Positions 1-6,414 of a stretch of 11,285 bases of DNA are shown here, piece after piece. This DNA comes from Betaproteobacteria bacterium (GTDB taxonomy: Bacteria > Pseudomonadota > Gammaproteobacteria > Burkholderiales > SG8-39). How positions within the stretch are numbered: position 1 is the first letter of the stretch; each line of letters starts with the position of its first letter. The stretch spans positions 1 through 11,285 of the forward strand of contig JAFAGU010000106.1 in the NCBI GenBank assembly GCA_019237595.1, read 5' to 3'. The notes under the pieces are model-generated. The model did not search any database and was not told where the DNA came from. It saw only the letters and a program-made list of their open reading frames with translations. Position numbers and translations under genes: made by a program.

Positions 1-1244
1 GCGAGGACATCGCCCGCTTGCGCGCGGACATTTCGAAGGAGGCCGGGTTCCCGCTCATCCTCAAGGCGAGCACGAGTGGAAAGCTGGCGGCCTTCGCGCG
101 GCACAAGGACACCGCGCGGCTCTCCCAATCGGGCCCCGCGACGCCGGATCACCTGATCTACACGAAGCCCTGGCCCATGATCGGGTGCGATGCCGCGGCT
201 TATTCGGAACGCTATCGAAAGTATTTCGAGGCCCACAAGGCTCCGGGCAATGTCATGCTCGATCCGGCGCCGAGGATCGTCCTCGACCCGCAGCTTGGCG
301 CCCTCAGCGCCGGCCGCGACGCTCGCGAGGCCGCCGCCGCCGGAGAGATCTACGAGCATACGGTCGATGTCATCCTGCAAGCAGAGGCGCTGGGGGGATG
401 GAAGGCCGTCTCGGAAGACCACCTCTTCGACATCGAATACTGGGAGCTCGAGCAGGCCAAGCTGGCGAAGGCACACGATGCCCTGCCCTTCGCCGGCGAA
501 GTGGCGCTCGTCACGGGCGCAGCTTCGGGAATCGGGCGCGCTTGCGTCGATTCGTTCCTCCGGCGCGGCGCGGCGGTCGTGGCGCTCGACATCAATCCGG
601 CGGTCGCCTCGCATTGGTCCCGCCCCGACGTGCTCGCGCTGCAATGCGACCTGACGGACTTTTCTTCCGTAGATGAAAAGCTGGACCAGGCGGCCCGACA
701 ATTCGGGGGCCTGGACATGCTCGTCCTCAACGCGGGGATCTTCCCCTCCTCCGAACCGCTCGCGGACGTGGCGCTCGAGACCGTGCGAAAGGCGATGGCG
801 GTCAACGTCGATGCAAACCTGCATCTCATGCAGGCGTGCCACGCTCTCCTCAAGCTCGCGCCGCGCGGCGGGCGCGTGGCGGTTGTCGGCTCCCGCAACG
901 TCCCGGCGCCCGGTCCCGGTGCCGCCGCATACTCTGCCTCCAAGGCAGCCATGAACCAGCTCGTGCGCGTGGCCGTGCTCGAGTGGGCCAAGGACGGCAT
1001 TCGCATCAACTCTCTCCATCCCGATGCGGTGTACGACACGGGGCTCTGGACGCCCGAGGTCCTCGCCTCCCGCGCCAAGGCCTACAACATGACGATCGAG
1101 CAGTACAAGAAGCGCAACCTCCTCAAGACGGAAGTCGCCTCGCGAGACGTCGCCGAGCTTGCCGCAGAGCTCTGCGGGCCGCTCTTCGCCAAGACCACCG
1201 GCGCGCAGATCCCGGTCGACGGCGGGAACGAGCGCGTAGTGTGA
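1..1244 (+). CDS. Bifunctional class II aldolase / short-chain dehydrogenase, C-terminal part (5' end outside window)
   Basis: The reading frame is open from the first bases (codon GAG at 3), so the gene begins upstream and the TTG at 18 need not be its start. Counting from that GAG, residues 1 to about 155 match the linker after the aldolase domain in aldolase/ADH fusions, with the signature TPDHLIYTKPWP. The aldolase metal ligands lie off the window. Residues from about 165 form a complete SDR domain: TGAASGIG (171-178) nucleotide-binding loop, Asp196 after the second strand (suggesting NAD rather than NADP), NAG (243-245), and a catalytic Ser297, Tyr310, Lys314 set in GSRN and YSASK. The tail TGAQIPVDGGN is typical of the family. 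Characterised relatives (RhaEW type) cleave a ketose 1-phosphate to DHAP plus an aldehyde, then process the aldehyde. mtnA follows with a one-base overlap (TGATG), so 5-methylthioribulose 1-phosphate or 5-deoxyribulose 1-phosphate is a plausible substrate here (inference). Rhamnulose or fuculose 1-phosphate is the alternative. Confidence 0.88.
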   Translation, partial: EDIARLRADISKEAGFPLILKASTSGKLAAFARHKDTARLSQSGPATPDHLIYTKPWPMIGCDAAAYSERYRKYFEAHKAPGNVMLDPAPRIVLDPQLGALSAGRDAREAAAAGEIYEHTVDVILQAEALGGWKAVSEDHLFDIEYWELEQAKLAKAHDALPFAGEVALVTGAASGIGRACVDSFLRRGAAVVALDINPAVASHWSRPDVLALQCDLTDFSSVDEKLDQAARQFGGLDMLVLNAGIFPSSEPLADVALETVRKAMAVNVDANLHLMQACHALLKLAPRGGRVAVVGSRNVPAPGPGAAAYSASKAAMNQLVRVAVLEWAKDGIRINSLHPDAVYDTGLWTPEVLASRAKAYNMTIEQYKKRNLLKTEVASRDVAELAAELCGPLFAKTTGAQIPVDGGNERVV

Positions 1245-2221
1245 TGGACCCGGCGAACCACGGCGCGAGCGCCGTCCAGCCGATCCGGTGGCATGGCGAC
1301 TCGGTCGAATTCCTCGACCAGCGACTCCTGCCTCGAGAGCTTTCCTACGTAACGTGCAGGAACGCCGATGAGGTCGCGCGGGCCATCAGGGACATGGTCG
1401 TGCGCGGGGCTCCGGCCATCGGCTGCGCCGCGGCCTTTGGCGTCGTCCTGGACCACGGGTCTCCTCACTCGTACGAGGTCCTCGCGGCGAGCCGCCCGAC
1501 TGCGGTGAATCTGTTCTGGGCGCTGGGCCGGATGCGGGCAGCGAAGGACCTTCGGGCGGAGGCGGAGAAGATCTTCGCGGAGGACCTTGCGGCCAACCGG
1601 CGGATGGGCGATCTCGGCGCCGAGCTCATTCCCGAGCGCGCGCGCGTCATGACGCATTGCAACGCCGGCGCCCTCGCGACCGCCGGATACGGGACGGCCC
1701 TCGGCGTCATTCGCTCCTCCAAGTCCAAGCACATTTCGGTCATCGCGAGCGAAACACGCCCTTACCTCCAGGGTGCGCGGCTCACGGCCTGGGAAATGGT
1801 GCAGGAAGGCATCCCGGTCACGCTCATCACGGACAACATGGCCGGGCACCTGATGAGCCGGGGCGAGGTCGACGTCGTGGTCGTCGGCGCCGACCGCATC
1901 GCCGCGAACGGCGATACCGCGAACAAGATCGGCACCTATCCCCTCGCCGTCCTCGCCAGCCGCCACGGCATTCCGTTCTACGTCGCCGCGCCGTCCTCCA
2001 CGTTCGACCTCGACATTGCGTCGGGCCGCGACATCCCCATCGAGGAACGGCCGGAGGCGGAGGTCCTGGGCTACCGGGAGACGCGCTGGGCGCCCGACGG
2101 CGTCAAGGTGCGCAACCCGGCCTTCGATGTCACGCCGGCCGGGCTCATCACCGCCATCGTCTGCGAGAAGGGCATTGCCCGGCCGCCGACCCGGGAGAGC
2201 ATCGCCGCCTTGCTGCGCTAG
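1244..2221 (+). CDS. mtnA: S-methyl-5-thioribose-1-phosphate isomerase
   Basis: Cytosolic aldose-ketose isomerase converting 5-methylthioribose 1-phosphate to 5-methylthioribulose 1-phosphate in methylthioadenosine (MTA) salvage; relatives also act on 5-deoxyribose 1-phosphate. The 325-residue protein is related to eIF2B subunits. Visible family motifs are VRGAPAIG (53-60), RPTAVNLFWAL (84-94), THCNAGALAT with the catalytic Cys139, GADRIAANGDTANKIGT with the catalytic Asp217, and NPAFDVTP (291-298). The ATG at 1244 shares its A with the preceding TGA. A GTG directly before it (1241) is in frame and possible; only a weak purine tract (GGCGGGA, about 1221) lies upstream, so coupling to the aldolase gene is likely. 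It is slightly short for the family (usually about 340-370): the segment between VRGAPAIG and RPTAVNL has lost roughly 15 residues, away from the catalytic residues. Its TAG ends at 2221, one base before the stop of the opposing ldt gene. Confidence 0.96.
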   Translation: MDPANHGASAVQPIRWHGDSVEFLDQRLLPRELSYVTCRNADEVARAIRDMVVRGAPAIGCAAAFGVVLDHGSPHSYEVLAASRPTAVNLFWALGRMRAAKDLRAEAEKIFAEDLAANRRMGDLGAELIPERARVMTHCNAGALATAGYGTALGVIRSSKSKHISVIASETRPYLQGARLTAWEMVQEGIPVTLITDNMAGHLMSRGEVDVVVVGADRIAANGDTANKIGTYPLAVLASRHGIPFYVAAPSSTFDLDIASGRDIPIEERPEAEVLGYRETRWAPDGVKVRNPAFDVTPAGLITAIVCEKGIARPPTRESIAALLR

Positions 2222-2698
2222 CTATTCCCGGATTTCGACTTCCGTATAGGCGGGCACCAGATCGAACAGCTCGACGATGTCGCGGTTGCGCATCCTGATG
2301 CAGCCGATCGACCCGGGCTTGCCCATCTCGGCGGTATCGGGCGAGCCGTGGATGTAGATGTAGCGGCGCATCGTATCGACGTCGCCCAGGCGATTTTTCC
2401 CGCGCTCCTTTCCCGAGAGCCAGAGCAGGCGCGTGAGCATCCAGTCCCGGCCCGGGTACCTCGCATGCAGCTCGGGGCTCCAGGTTTCCCCGGTGGGACG
2501 GCGCCGGACGAAGACCGCATTGAGCGGCTGGCCCGCGCCGATTTTCGCCCGCACGATGTGGCGGCCGCGCGGCGTGCAGAAGCTGCCGTTCTTCTCGCCG
2601 GCGCCGTTCTTGGCGGTGGAAACCGAGTAGCTCTTCAGCACCTTCTTGCCATCCCTGAGGACGAGCTGCTGCTTGCCGATGTCGATCTCGATCTTCAT
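2222..2698 (-). CDS. L,D-transpeptidase (YkuD domain) family protein, no evident signal peptide
   Basis: A single-domain, 158-residue YkuD-type protein. These enzymes use a cysteine to cleave and form peptide bonds at diaminopimelate in peptidoglycan, or to attach proteins to it. The N-terminus (MKIEIDIGKQQLVLRDG) is the first strand of the domain, followed by a substrate-threading region (SVSTAKNG, TPRG). The active site comprises His117 in YIHGSP and Cys133 in GSIGCIRM, with Arg135. The usual His of S-H-G-C is Ile here, a variant I recall in other members of the family. The start ATG overlaps the tadA stop as ATGA (2695-2698), which fixes it well; a longer reading from about 2737 would only add tadA-encoded sequence. 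There is no hydrophobic leader or lipobox, unusual for an enzyme whose substrate is periplasmic. It is last in the guaBA-tadA gene set, and its stop abuts that of mtnA. The fold is clear, the physiological role is not. Confidence 0.88.
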   Translation of the reverse strand: MKIEIDIGKQQLVLRDGKKVLKSYSVSTAKNGAGEKNGSFCTPRGRHIVRAKIGAGQPLNAVFVRRRPTGETWSPELHARYPGRDWMLTRLLWLSGKERGKNRLGDVDTMRRYIYIHGSPDTAEMGKPGSIGCIRMRNRDIVELFDLVPAYTEVEIRE

Positions 2699-3105
2699 CG
2701 CTTCGCGGCGAAGAAGGCGCTCAGCAGCGCGCCGCATTCATCGGCGAGCACGCCGCTCTGCATTTCGACCTTGCTCTTCAAGACGAGCTTCTTCGGATCC
2801 CTGGCGCCGTATACGACGCGCGCGATCCTCGCATGGAACATCGCGCCGACGCACATGTCGCAGGGCTCGAGCGTCACGTACATCGTCGCGCCGGTCAAGC
2901 GGTAGTTCCTATTCGAAGAAGCGGCGGCACGAAGCGCCTGGATCTCGGCGTGCGCGGTGGGATCGTTGGCGGCGATCGGCCGATTCCATCCTTCGCCGAC
3001 GACTTCGCCGTCCATCACGACGACGGCGCCGATCGGGACCTCCCCTTCCCCCTCAGCCCGGCGCGCGAGCTCGATCGCCCGGCGCATGAAGCCTTCGTCG
3101 CTCAC
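2695..3105 (-). CDS. tadA: tRNA-specific adenosine-34 deaminase
   Basis: Zinc-dependent deaminase that converts A34 to inosine in the anticodon of tRNA-Arg(ACG), allowing decoding of CGU, CGC and CGA. With the GTG start at 3105 the protein has 136 residues: EVPIGAVVV (22-30), Asn41 in GWNRP, the zinc/catalytic HAE (His52, Glu54) and PCDMC (Cys82, Cys85), then HARIARVVYGARDPK. Spacing of these residues matches E. coli TadA with a constant offset of five. GTG overlaps the guaA stop as GTGA (3102-3105), and the residues it adds (SDEGFMRRAIELA) align with the E. coli N-terminus. An ATG at 3087 with GAAGG upstream is the alternative. Odd point: between ARDPK and GVLADE the protein is about 12 residues shorter than E. 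coli TadA and lacks the GAAGS...HP..NH segment. Another nucleoside deaminase activity cannot be excluded, although the overall pattern is TadA rather than guanine or cytosine deaminase. Confidence 0.9.
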   Translation of the reverse strand: MSDEGFMRRAIELARRAEGEGEVPIGAVVVMDGEVVGEGWNRPIAANDPTAHAEIQALRAAASSNRNYRLTGATMYVTLEPCDMCVGAMFHARIARVVYGARDPKKLVLKSKVEMQSGVLADECGALLSAFFAAKR

Positions 3106-4664
3106 TCCCACTCGATGGTCGCCGGCGGCTTGGACGAGACGTCGTAGACCACGCGGTTGATGCCGCGAACCTCGTTGATGATGCGGCTCGAGACCTTCGC
3201 CAGGAGCTCGTGCGGCAGCGGCGCCCAGTCCGCCGTCATGAAGTCCGTCGTCTGCACGGCCCTCAGCGCGACCACGTACTCGTAGGTGCGGCCGTCGCCC
3301 ATGACGCCGACCGACTTCACCGGGAGGAACACGGCGAACGCCTGGGCGGTCTTGTCGTACCAGCCCGAGCCGCGCAGCTCCTGGATGAAAATGTCGTCCG
3401 CGCGCTGCAGGAGGTGCACGTATTCCTTCCTCACTTCGCCGAGGATCCTGACGCCGAGGCCGGGACCCGGGAACGGGTGGCGAAAGACCATGTCGCGCGG
3501 CAGCCCGAGCGCGAGGCCGAGCTCGCGCACTTCGTCCTTGAAAAGGTCGCGCAGCGGCTCGAGCAGCTTGAGGTGCAGCGTCTCGGGCAGCCCGCCGACG
3601 TTGTGGTGGGACTTGATCGTCTTCGCCTTCTTCGTCTTCGCACCGGCAGATTCGATTACGTCCGGATAGATCGTCCCCTGGGCGAGCCATCGGGCGTTCC
3701 TGACCCTTCCCGCTTTTTCCTGGAATACCTCTACGAAGTGCTTGCCGATGATCTTTCGCTTCTCTTCGGGATCGGAAACGCCCCGGAGGGCGGCGAGGAA
3801 CTCCTCCGAAGCGTCGACGTGGTCGACCTTCACGTGCATGTGCTTCGCGAAGGTCTCCATCACCTGCCTCGCCTCGTTCAGGCGCAGGAGCCCGTGATCG
3901 ACGAAGACGCAGGTGAGCTGCTCGCCTATGGCGCGGTGGATGAGCGCGGCCGCGACCGAGGAGTCCACGCCGCCCGAGAGGCCCAGGATGACCTCGTCGC
4001 GGCCGACCTGTTCCTTGATCCTCTGCGTCAATTCGGAAACCAGCGCGGGCATGTTCCAGTCGCCCCCGCAGCCGCAAATCTCGCGCACGAAGCGCTCGAG
4101 CAGCTTTTTTCCCTGGAGCGTATGGGTGACCTCGGGATGGAACTGCACGGCGTAGTACCCGCGCGATTCGTCCGCCATTCCCGCGATCGCGCATGAGTCC
4201 GTGGAGGCCATGACCTTGAAGCCCGCCGGCATCGCGACCACCTTGTCGCCGTGGCTCATCCAGACTTTCAGCATGCCGTGGCCTTCGGGCGTCCGGTGGT
4301 CTTCGATCCCGGAAAGAAGCTTCGTGTGCCCTCGGGCGCGGACTTCCGCGTAGCCGAACTCCCGCACGGACCCGGCCTCGACGCGGCCGCCCAGCTGCTG
4401 CGCCATGGTCTGCATGCCGTAGCAGATGCCGAGGACCGGCACGCCGAGCCTGAACACGGATTCGGGCGCCTTGCCGGCATCCGGGTCGTAGGCCGAAAGG
4501 TGGCTGCCGGAAAGGATGACGCCCTTCGCCCCGAACTCGCGCACAAAGGCGTCACTTACGTCGTACGGGTGGATCTCGCAGTAGACCTTCGCTTCGCGCA
4601 CCCGGCGCGCGATGAGCTGGGTGTATTGCGCGCCGAAATCGAGGATGAGGATCTTCTCGTGCAA
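3102..4664 (-). CDS. guaA: GMP synthase (glutamine-hydrolysing)
   Basis: Converts XMP, ATP and glutamine to GMP, the final step of guanine nucleotide synthesis, in the cytosol. The 520 residues cover three complete parts. The class I glutamine amidotransferase domain (1-200) has nucleophile Cys81 in GICYGMQ and His176/Glu178 in FHPEVTHT. The ATP pyrophosphatase domain has the P-loop SGGVDSS (230-236). The C-terminal dimerisation domain has HPFPGPGLGVRILGE (396-410) and ends KPPATIEWE. The start is TTG (4664), only one base after the guaB TAA. The protein start HEKILILDFGAQ matches, from memory, betaproteobacterial GuaA beginning MHDKILILDFGSQ, so TTG is preferred although no strong ribosome site is visible; re-initiation after guaB is likely. 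The usual SGGP oxyanion-loop motif reads SGSHLS (52-57), which I recall from other betaproteobacterial GuaA. The stop overlaps the tadA GTG start. Confidence 0.98.
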   Translation of the reverse strand: MHEKILILDFGAQYTQLIARRVREAKVYCEIHPYDVSDAFVREFGAKGVILSGSHLSAYDPDAGKAPESVFRLGVPVLGICYGMQTMAQQLGGRVEAGSVREFGYAEVRARGHTKLLSGIEDHRTPEGHGMLKVWMSHGDKVVAMPAGFKVMASTDSCAIAGMADESRGYYAVQFHPEVTHTLQGKKLLERFVREICGCGGDWNMPALVSELTQRIKEQVGRDEVILGLSGGVDSSVAAALIHRAIGEQLTCVFVDHGLLRLNEARQVMETFAKHMHVKVDHVDASEEFLAALRGVSDPEEKRKIIGKHFVEVFQEKAGRVRNARWLAQGTIYPDVIESAGAKTKKAKTIKSHHNVGGLPETLHLKLLEPLRDLFKDEVRELGLALGLPRDMVFRHPFPGPGLGVRILGEVRKEYVHLLQRADDIFIQELRGSGWYDKTAQAFAVFLPVKSVGVMGDGRTYEYVVALRAVQTTDFMTADWAPLPHELLAKVSSRIINEVRGINRVVYDVSSKPPATIEWE

Positions 4665-4665
4665 C

Positions 4666-6123
4666 TTATTCGACTCGGTAGTTCGGCGCCTCTTTCACGA
4701 TCTGGACGTCGTGCACGTGCGATTCGCGGATGCCTGCGGCGGTGATCTCGACGAACTGGGTCCGCGTGCGCAGCTCCTCGATCGTGGCGCAGCCGGTGTA
4801 GCCCATGCTCGCGCGCACGCCGCCCATGAGCTGCTGGATGACCGGGATCGCGCTCCCCTTGTAAGCCACGCGCCCCTCGACGCCTTCGGGAACGAGCTTG
4901 TCGACGTTCATCTCCGCTTCCTGGAAATAGCGGTCCGCGGCGCCCTTCTGCATCGCGCCCAGCGATCCCATGCCGCGGTACGCCTTGTAGGAGCGCCCCT
5001 GGTAGAGCTCGATTTCGCCGGGGGACTCCTCCGTTCCGGCAAAGAGCGAGCCGAGCATTACTGCATGCGCGCCCGCGGCGAGCGCCTTGGCGACGTCGCC
5101 CGAGTAGCGGATTCCGCCGTCGGCGATGAGCGGGACCCCGGTGCGGCCGATCGCCTCGGCCACGTTCTGGATGGCCGTGATCTGCGGAACGCCGACGCCC
5201 GCGACGATGCGCGTCGTGCAGATGGAGCCCGGGCCGATGCCGACCTTGACGCCGTCGGCCCCGTGGTCTACGAGCGCCTTGGCGCCGTTGCCCGTACCGA
5301 CGTTGCCGCCGATTACCTCGACGCGGAACTTCTTCTTGATCCATTGCACGCGGTCAAGGACGCCCTGCGCGTGCCCGTGGGCCGTGTCTACGACGAGCAC
5401 GTCCACCCCGGCTTCCACGAGCGCGGCGACGCGCTCGTCCGTGCCCTCGCCCACGCCCACCGCTGCGCCGACGCGAAGCTTGCCCTGCGCGTCCTTGGAA
5501 GCATTCGGCGTCTTCGTCTCCTTGAGGATGTCCTTCACCGTGACGAGGCCCTTCAGGTGGAATTCCTCGTCCACGACCAGCACGCGCTCGAGGCGGTGCT
5601 GGTGCATGAGGCGCATCGCTTCCTCGCGGCTCGCGCCCTCGCGCACGGTCACGAGCTTGCGCTGCGGCGTCATGATGGCCTTCACCGGCTGGTCGAGCGC
5701 GGTCTCGAAGCGCAGGTCGCGGTTCGTGACGATGCCGACGACTTTTCCGCCCTTCACGACGGGAAAGCCCGAGATGCCGTGCTCGCGCTGCAGCGCCATC
5801 ACTTCGCGCACCGTCATCTCCGGCGGAATCGTCATCGGGTCGCGCAGCACGCCCGACTCGAAGCGCTTCACCTTCGCCACTTCCGCCGCCTGCGCCGCCG
5901 GCGGCATGTTCTTGTGGATGATGCCGATGCCGCCCTCGCGCGCGATGGCGATGGCGAGGCGAGCCTCCGTGACCGTGTCCATGGCGGCGGACACGAGCGG
6001 GATGTTGAGCTCGAGATTGCGGGTGAGTCGGGTCTTCAGGGAAACTTCGCGCGGCAGGACGCGCGAGTGGGCGGGCAGGAGGAGGACGTCGTCGAAGGTC
6101 AGAGCCTTCTGGATCACCCGCAT
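4666..6123 (-). CDS. guaB: Inosine-5'-monophosphate dehydrogenase
   Basis: Oxidises IMP to XMP with NAD+, the committed step to GMP. The 485-residue protein is full length: a TIM barrel interrupted by two CBS domains (about residues 92-205, DPMTIPP... to VTVKDILKE), which in this family bind adenine/guanine nucleotides and modulate activity. Catalytic Cys302 lies in GPGSICTTR, IMP-binding GG in ADGGIRYSGD (335-344), the flap Arg398/Tyr399 in DRYF, and EGRVAYKG follows. The C-terminus ESHVHDVQIVKEAPNYR is typical. The ATG at 6123 is preceded by AGAGGA (6135-6130), the best ribosome site in the window. guaA follows after one base. A consensus TATAAT lies upstream across the end of rnfH, so guaBA probably has its own promoter besides read-through from ratA. 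Confidence 0.98.
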   Translation of the reverse strand: MRVIQKALTFDDVLLLPAHSRVLPREVSLKTRLTRNLELNIPLVSAAMDTVTEARLAIAIAREGGIGIIHKNMPPAAQAAEVAKVKRFESGVLRDPMTIPPEMTVREVMALQREHGISGFPVVKGGKVVGIVTNRDLRFETALDQPVKAIMTPQRKLVTVREGASREEAMRLMHQHRLERVLVVDEEFHLKGLVTVKDILKETKTPNASKDAQGKLRVGAAVGVGEGTDERVAALVEAGVDVLVVDTAHGHAQGVLDRVQWIKKKFRVEVIGGNVGTGNGAKALVDHGADGVKVGIGPGSICTTRIVAGVGVPQITAIQNVAEAIGRTGVPLIADGGIRYSGDVAKALAAGAHAVMLGSLFAGTEESPGEIELYQGRSYKAYRGMGSLGAMQKGAADRYFQEAEMNVDKLVPEGVEGRVAYKGSAIPVIQQLMGGVRASMGYTGCATIEELRTRTQFVEITAAGIRESHVHDVQIVKEAPNYRVE

Positions 6124-6129
6124 CAGCTT

Positions 6130-6135
6130 TCCTCT
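6130..6135 (-). promoter_or_regulatory. Ribosome binding site of guaB
   Basis: The minus strand reads AGAGGA six bases before the guaB ATG, an excellent Shine-Dalgarno match. It contrasts with smpB, ratA, ppsA and ppsR, which have little or none, and it supports 6123 as the guaB start. Confidence 0.75.
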
Positions 6136-6149
6136 GGGCGCAAAAATCG

Positions 6150-6155
6150 ATTATA
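6150..6155 (-). promoter_or_regulatory. Candidate guaB promoter -10 box (TATAAT)
   Basis: The minus strand reads TATAAT exactly, spanning the rnfH stop codon TAA (6153-6151), inside very GC-rich DNA. At a 17-base spacing upstream is CGGACG, which keeps only the GAC core of the -35 consensus. Transcription would begin near 6143, giving a leader of about 20 bases that contains the guaB ribosome site. I see no nearby second hexamer of comparable quality. The -10 match is direct; promoter activity is inference. Confidence 0.5.
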
Positions 6156-6414
6156 CGCGCTTTCGTCCGGCCCGTCCGGCGGACGCCCTGCGGCGCCGCG
6201 CTTCCTTGGCGTCGAGGCGAAGCGGCCGGTAGATTTCCACTCGGTCACCGTCCTCGAGCACCGTCTCGCGCCCGGCAATCCGGCCATGAATACCCGTCTT
6301 CATTCCGTCGGCCGTGAAACCGGAAGCCGCAACGGCGTCGGCGAGCGTCGCTCCCTCGGAGAGGCGAAGCGTCACCGCCTCCGGGGGCGACACGACCTCA
6401 ACCGTGATGGCCAT
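6151..6414 (-). CDS. rnfH: RnfH family protein (ubiquitin-like fold)
   Basis: A small 87-residue protein of the RnfH/UPF0125 family (RatB in E. coli), with a beta-grasp ubiquitin-like fold and no settled biochemical function. Family features are an N-terminal strand ITVEVVSP, TLADAVAASG (23-32), GIHGR (41-45) and the conserved EDGDRVEIYRPL (54-65) before LRLDAKEARRRRA. The tail after residue 70 is strongly basic (ARRRRASAGRAGRKRV), as is usual for the family. The ATG at 6414 lies within the end of ratA, a 17-base overlap, with GAGG just upstream. The pairing with ratA opposite smpB is the same as in E. coli and supports the assignment. guaB follows 27 bases after the stop. Confidence 0.92.
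   Translation of the reverse strand: MAITVEVVSPPEAVTLRLSEGATLADAVAASGFTADGMKTGIHGRIAGRETVLEDGDRVEIYRPLRLDAKEARRRRASAGRAGRKRV

Noticed and set aside
836..1243. N-terminal extension of mtnA back into the aldolase/SDR gene
   Set aside because: The extension is an Arg/Ala-rich out-of-frame translation of the SDR domain; MtnA homology starts after the ATG at 1244.
2695..4194. Minus-strand reading that runs through guaA into tadA as a 499-residue protein
   Set aside because: Only its last 136 residues are deaminase; the rest is an Arg/Pro-rich shadow of guaA. It is not a fusion: tadA starts at the GTGA overlap.
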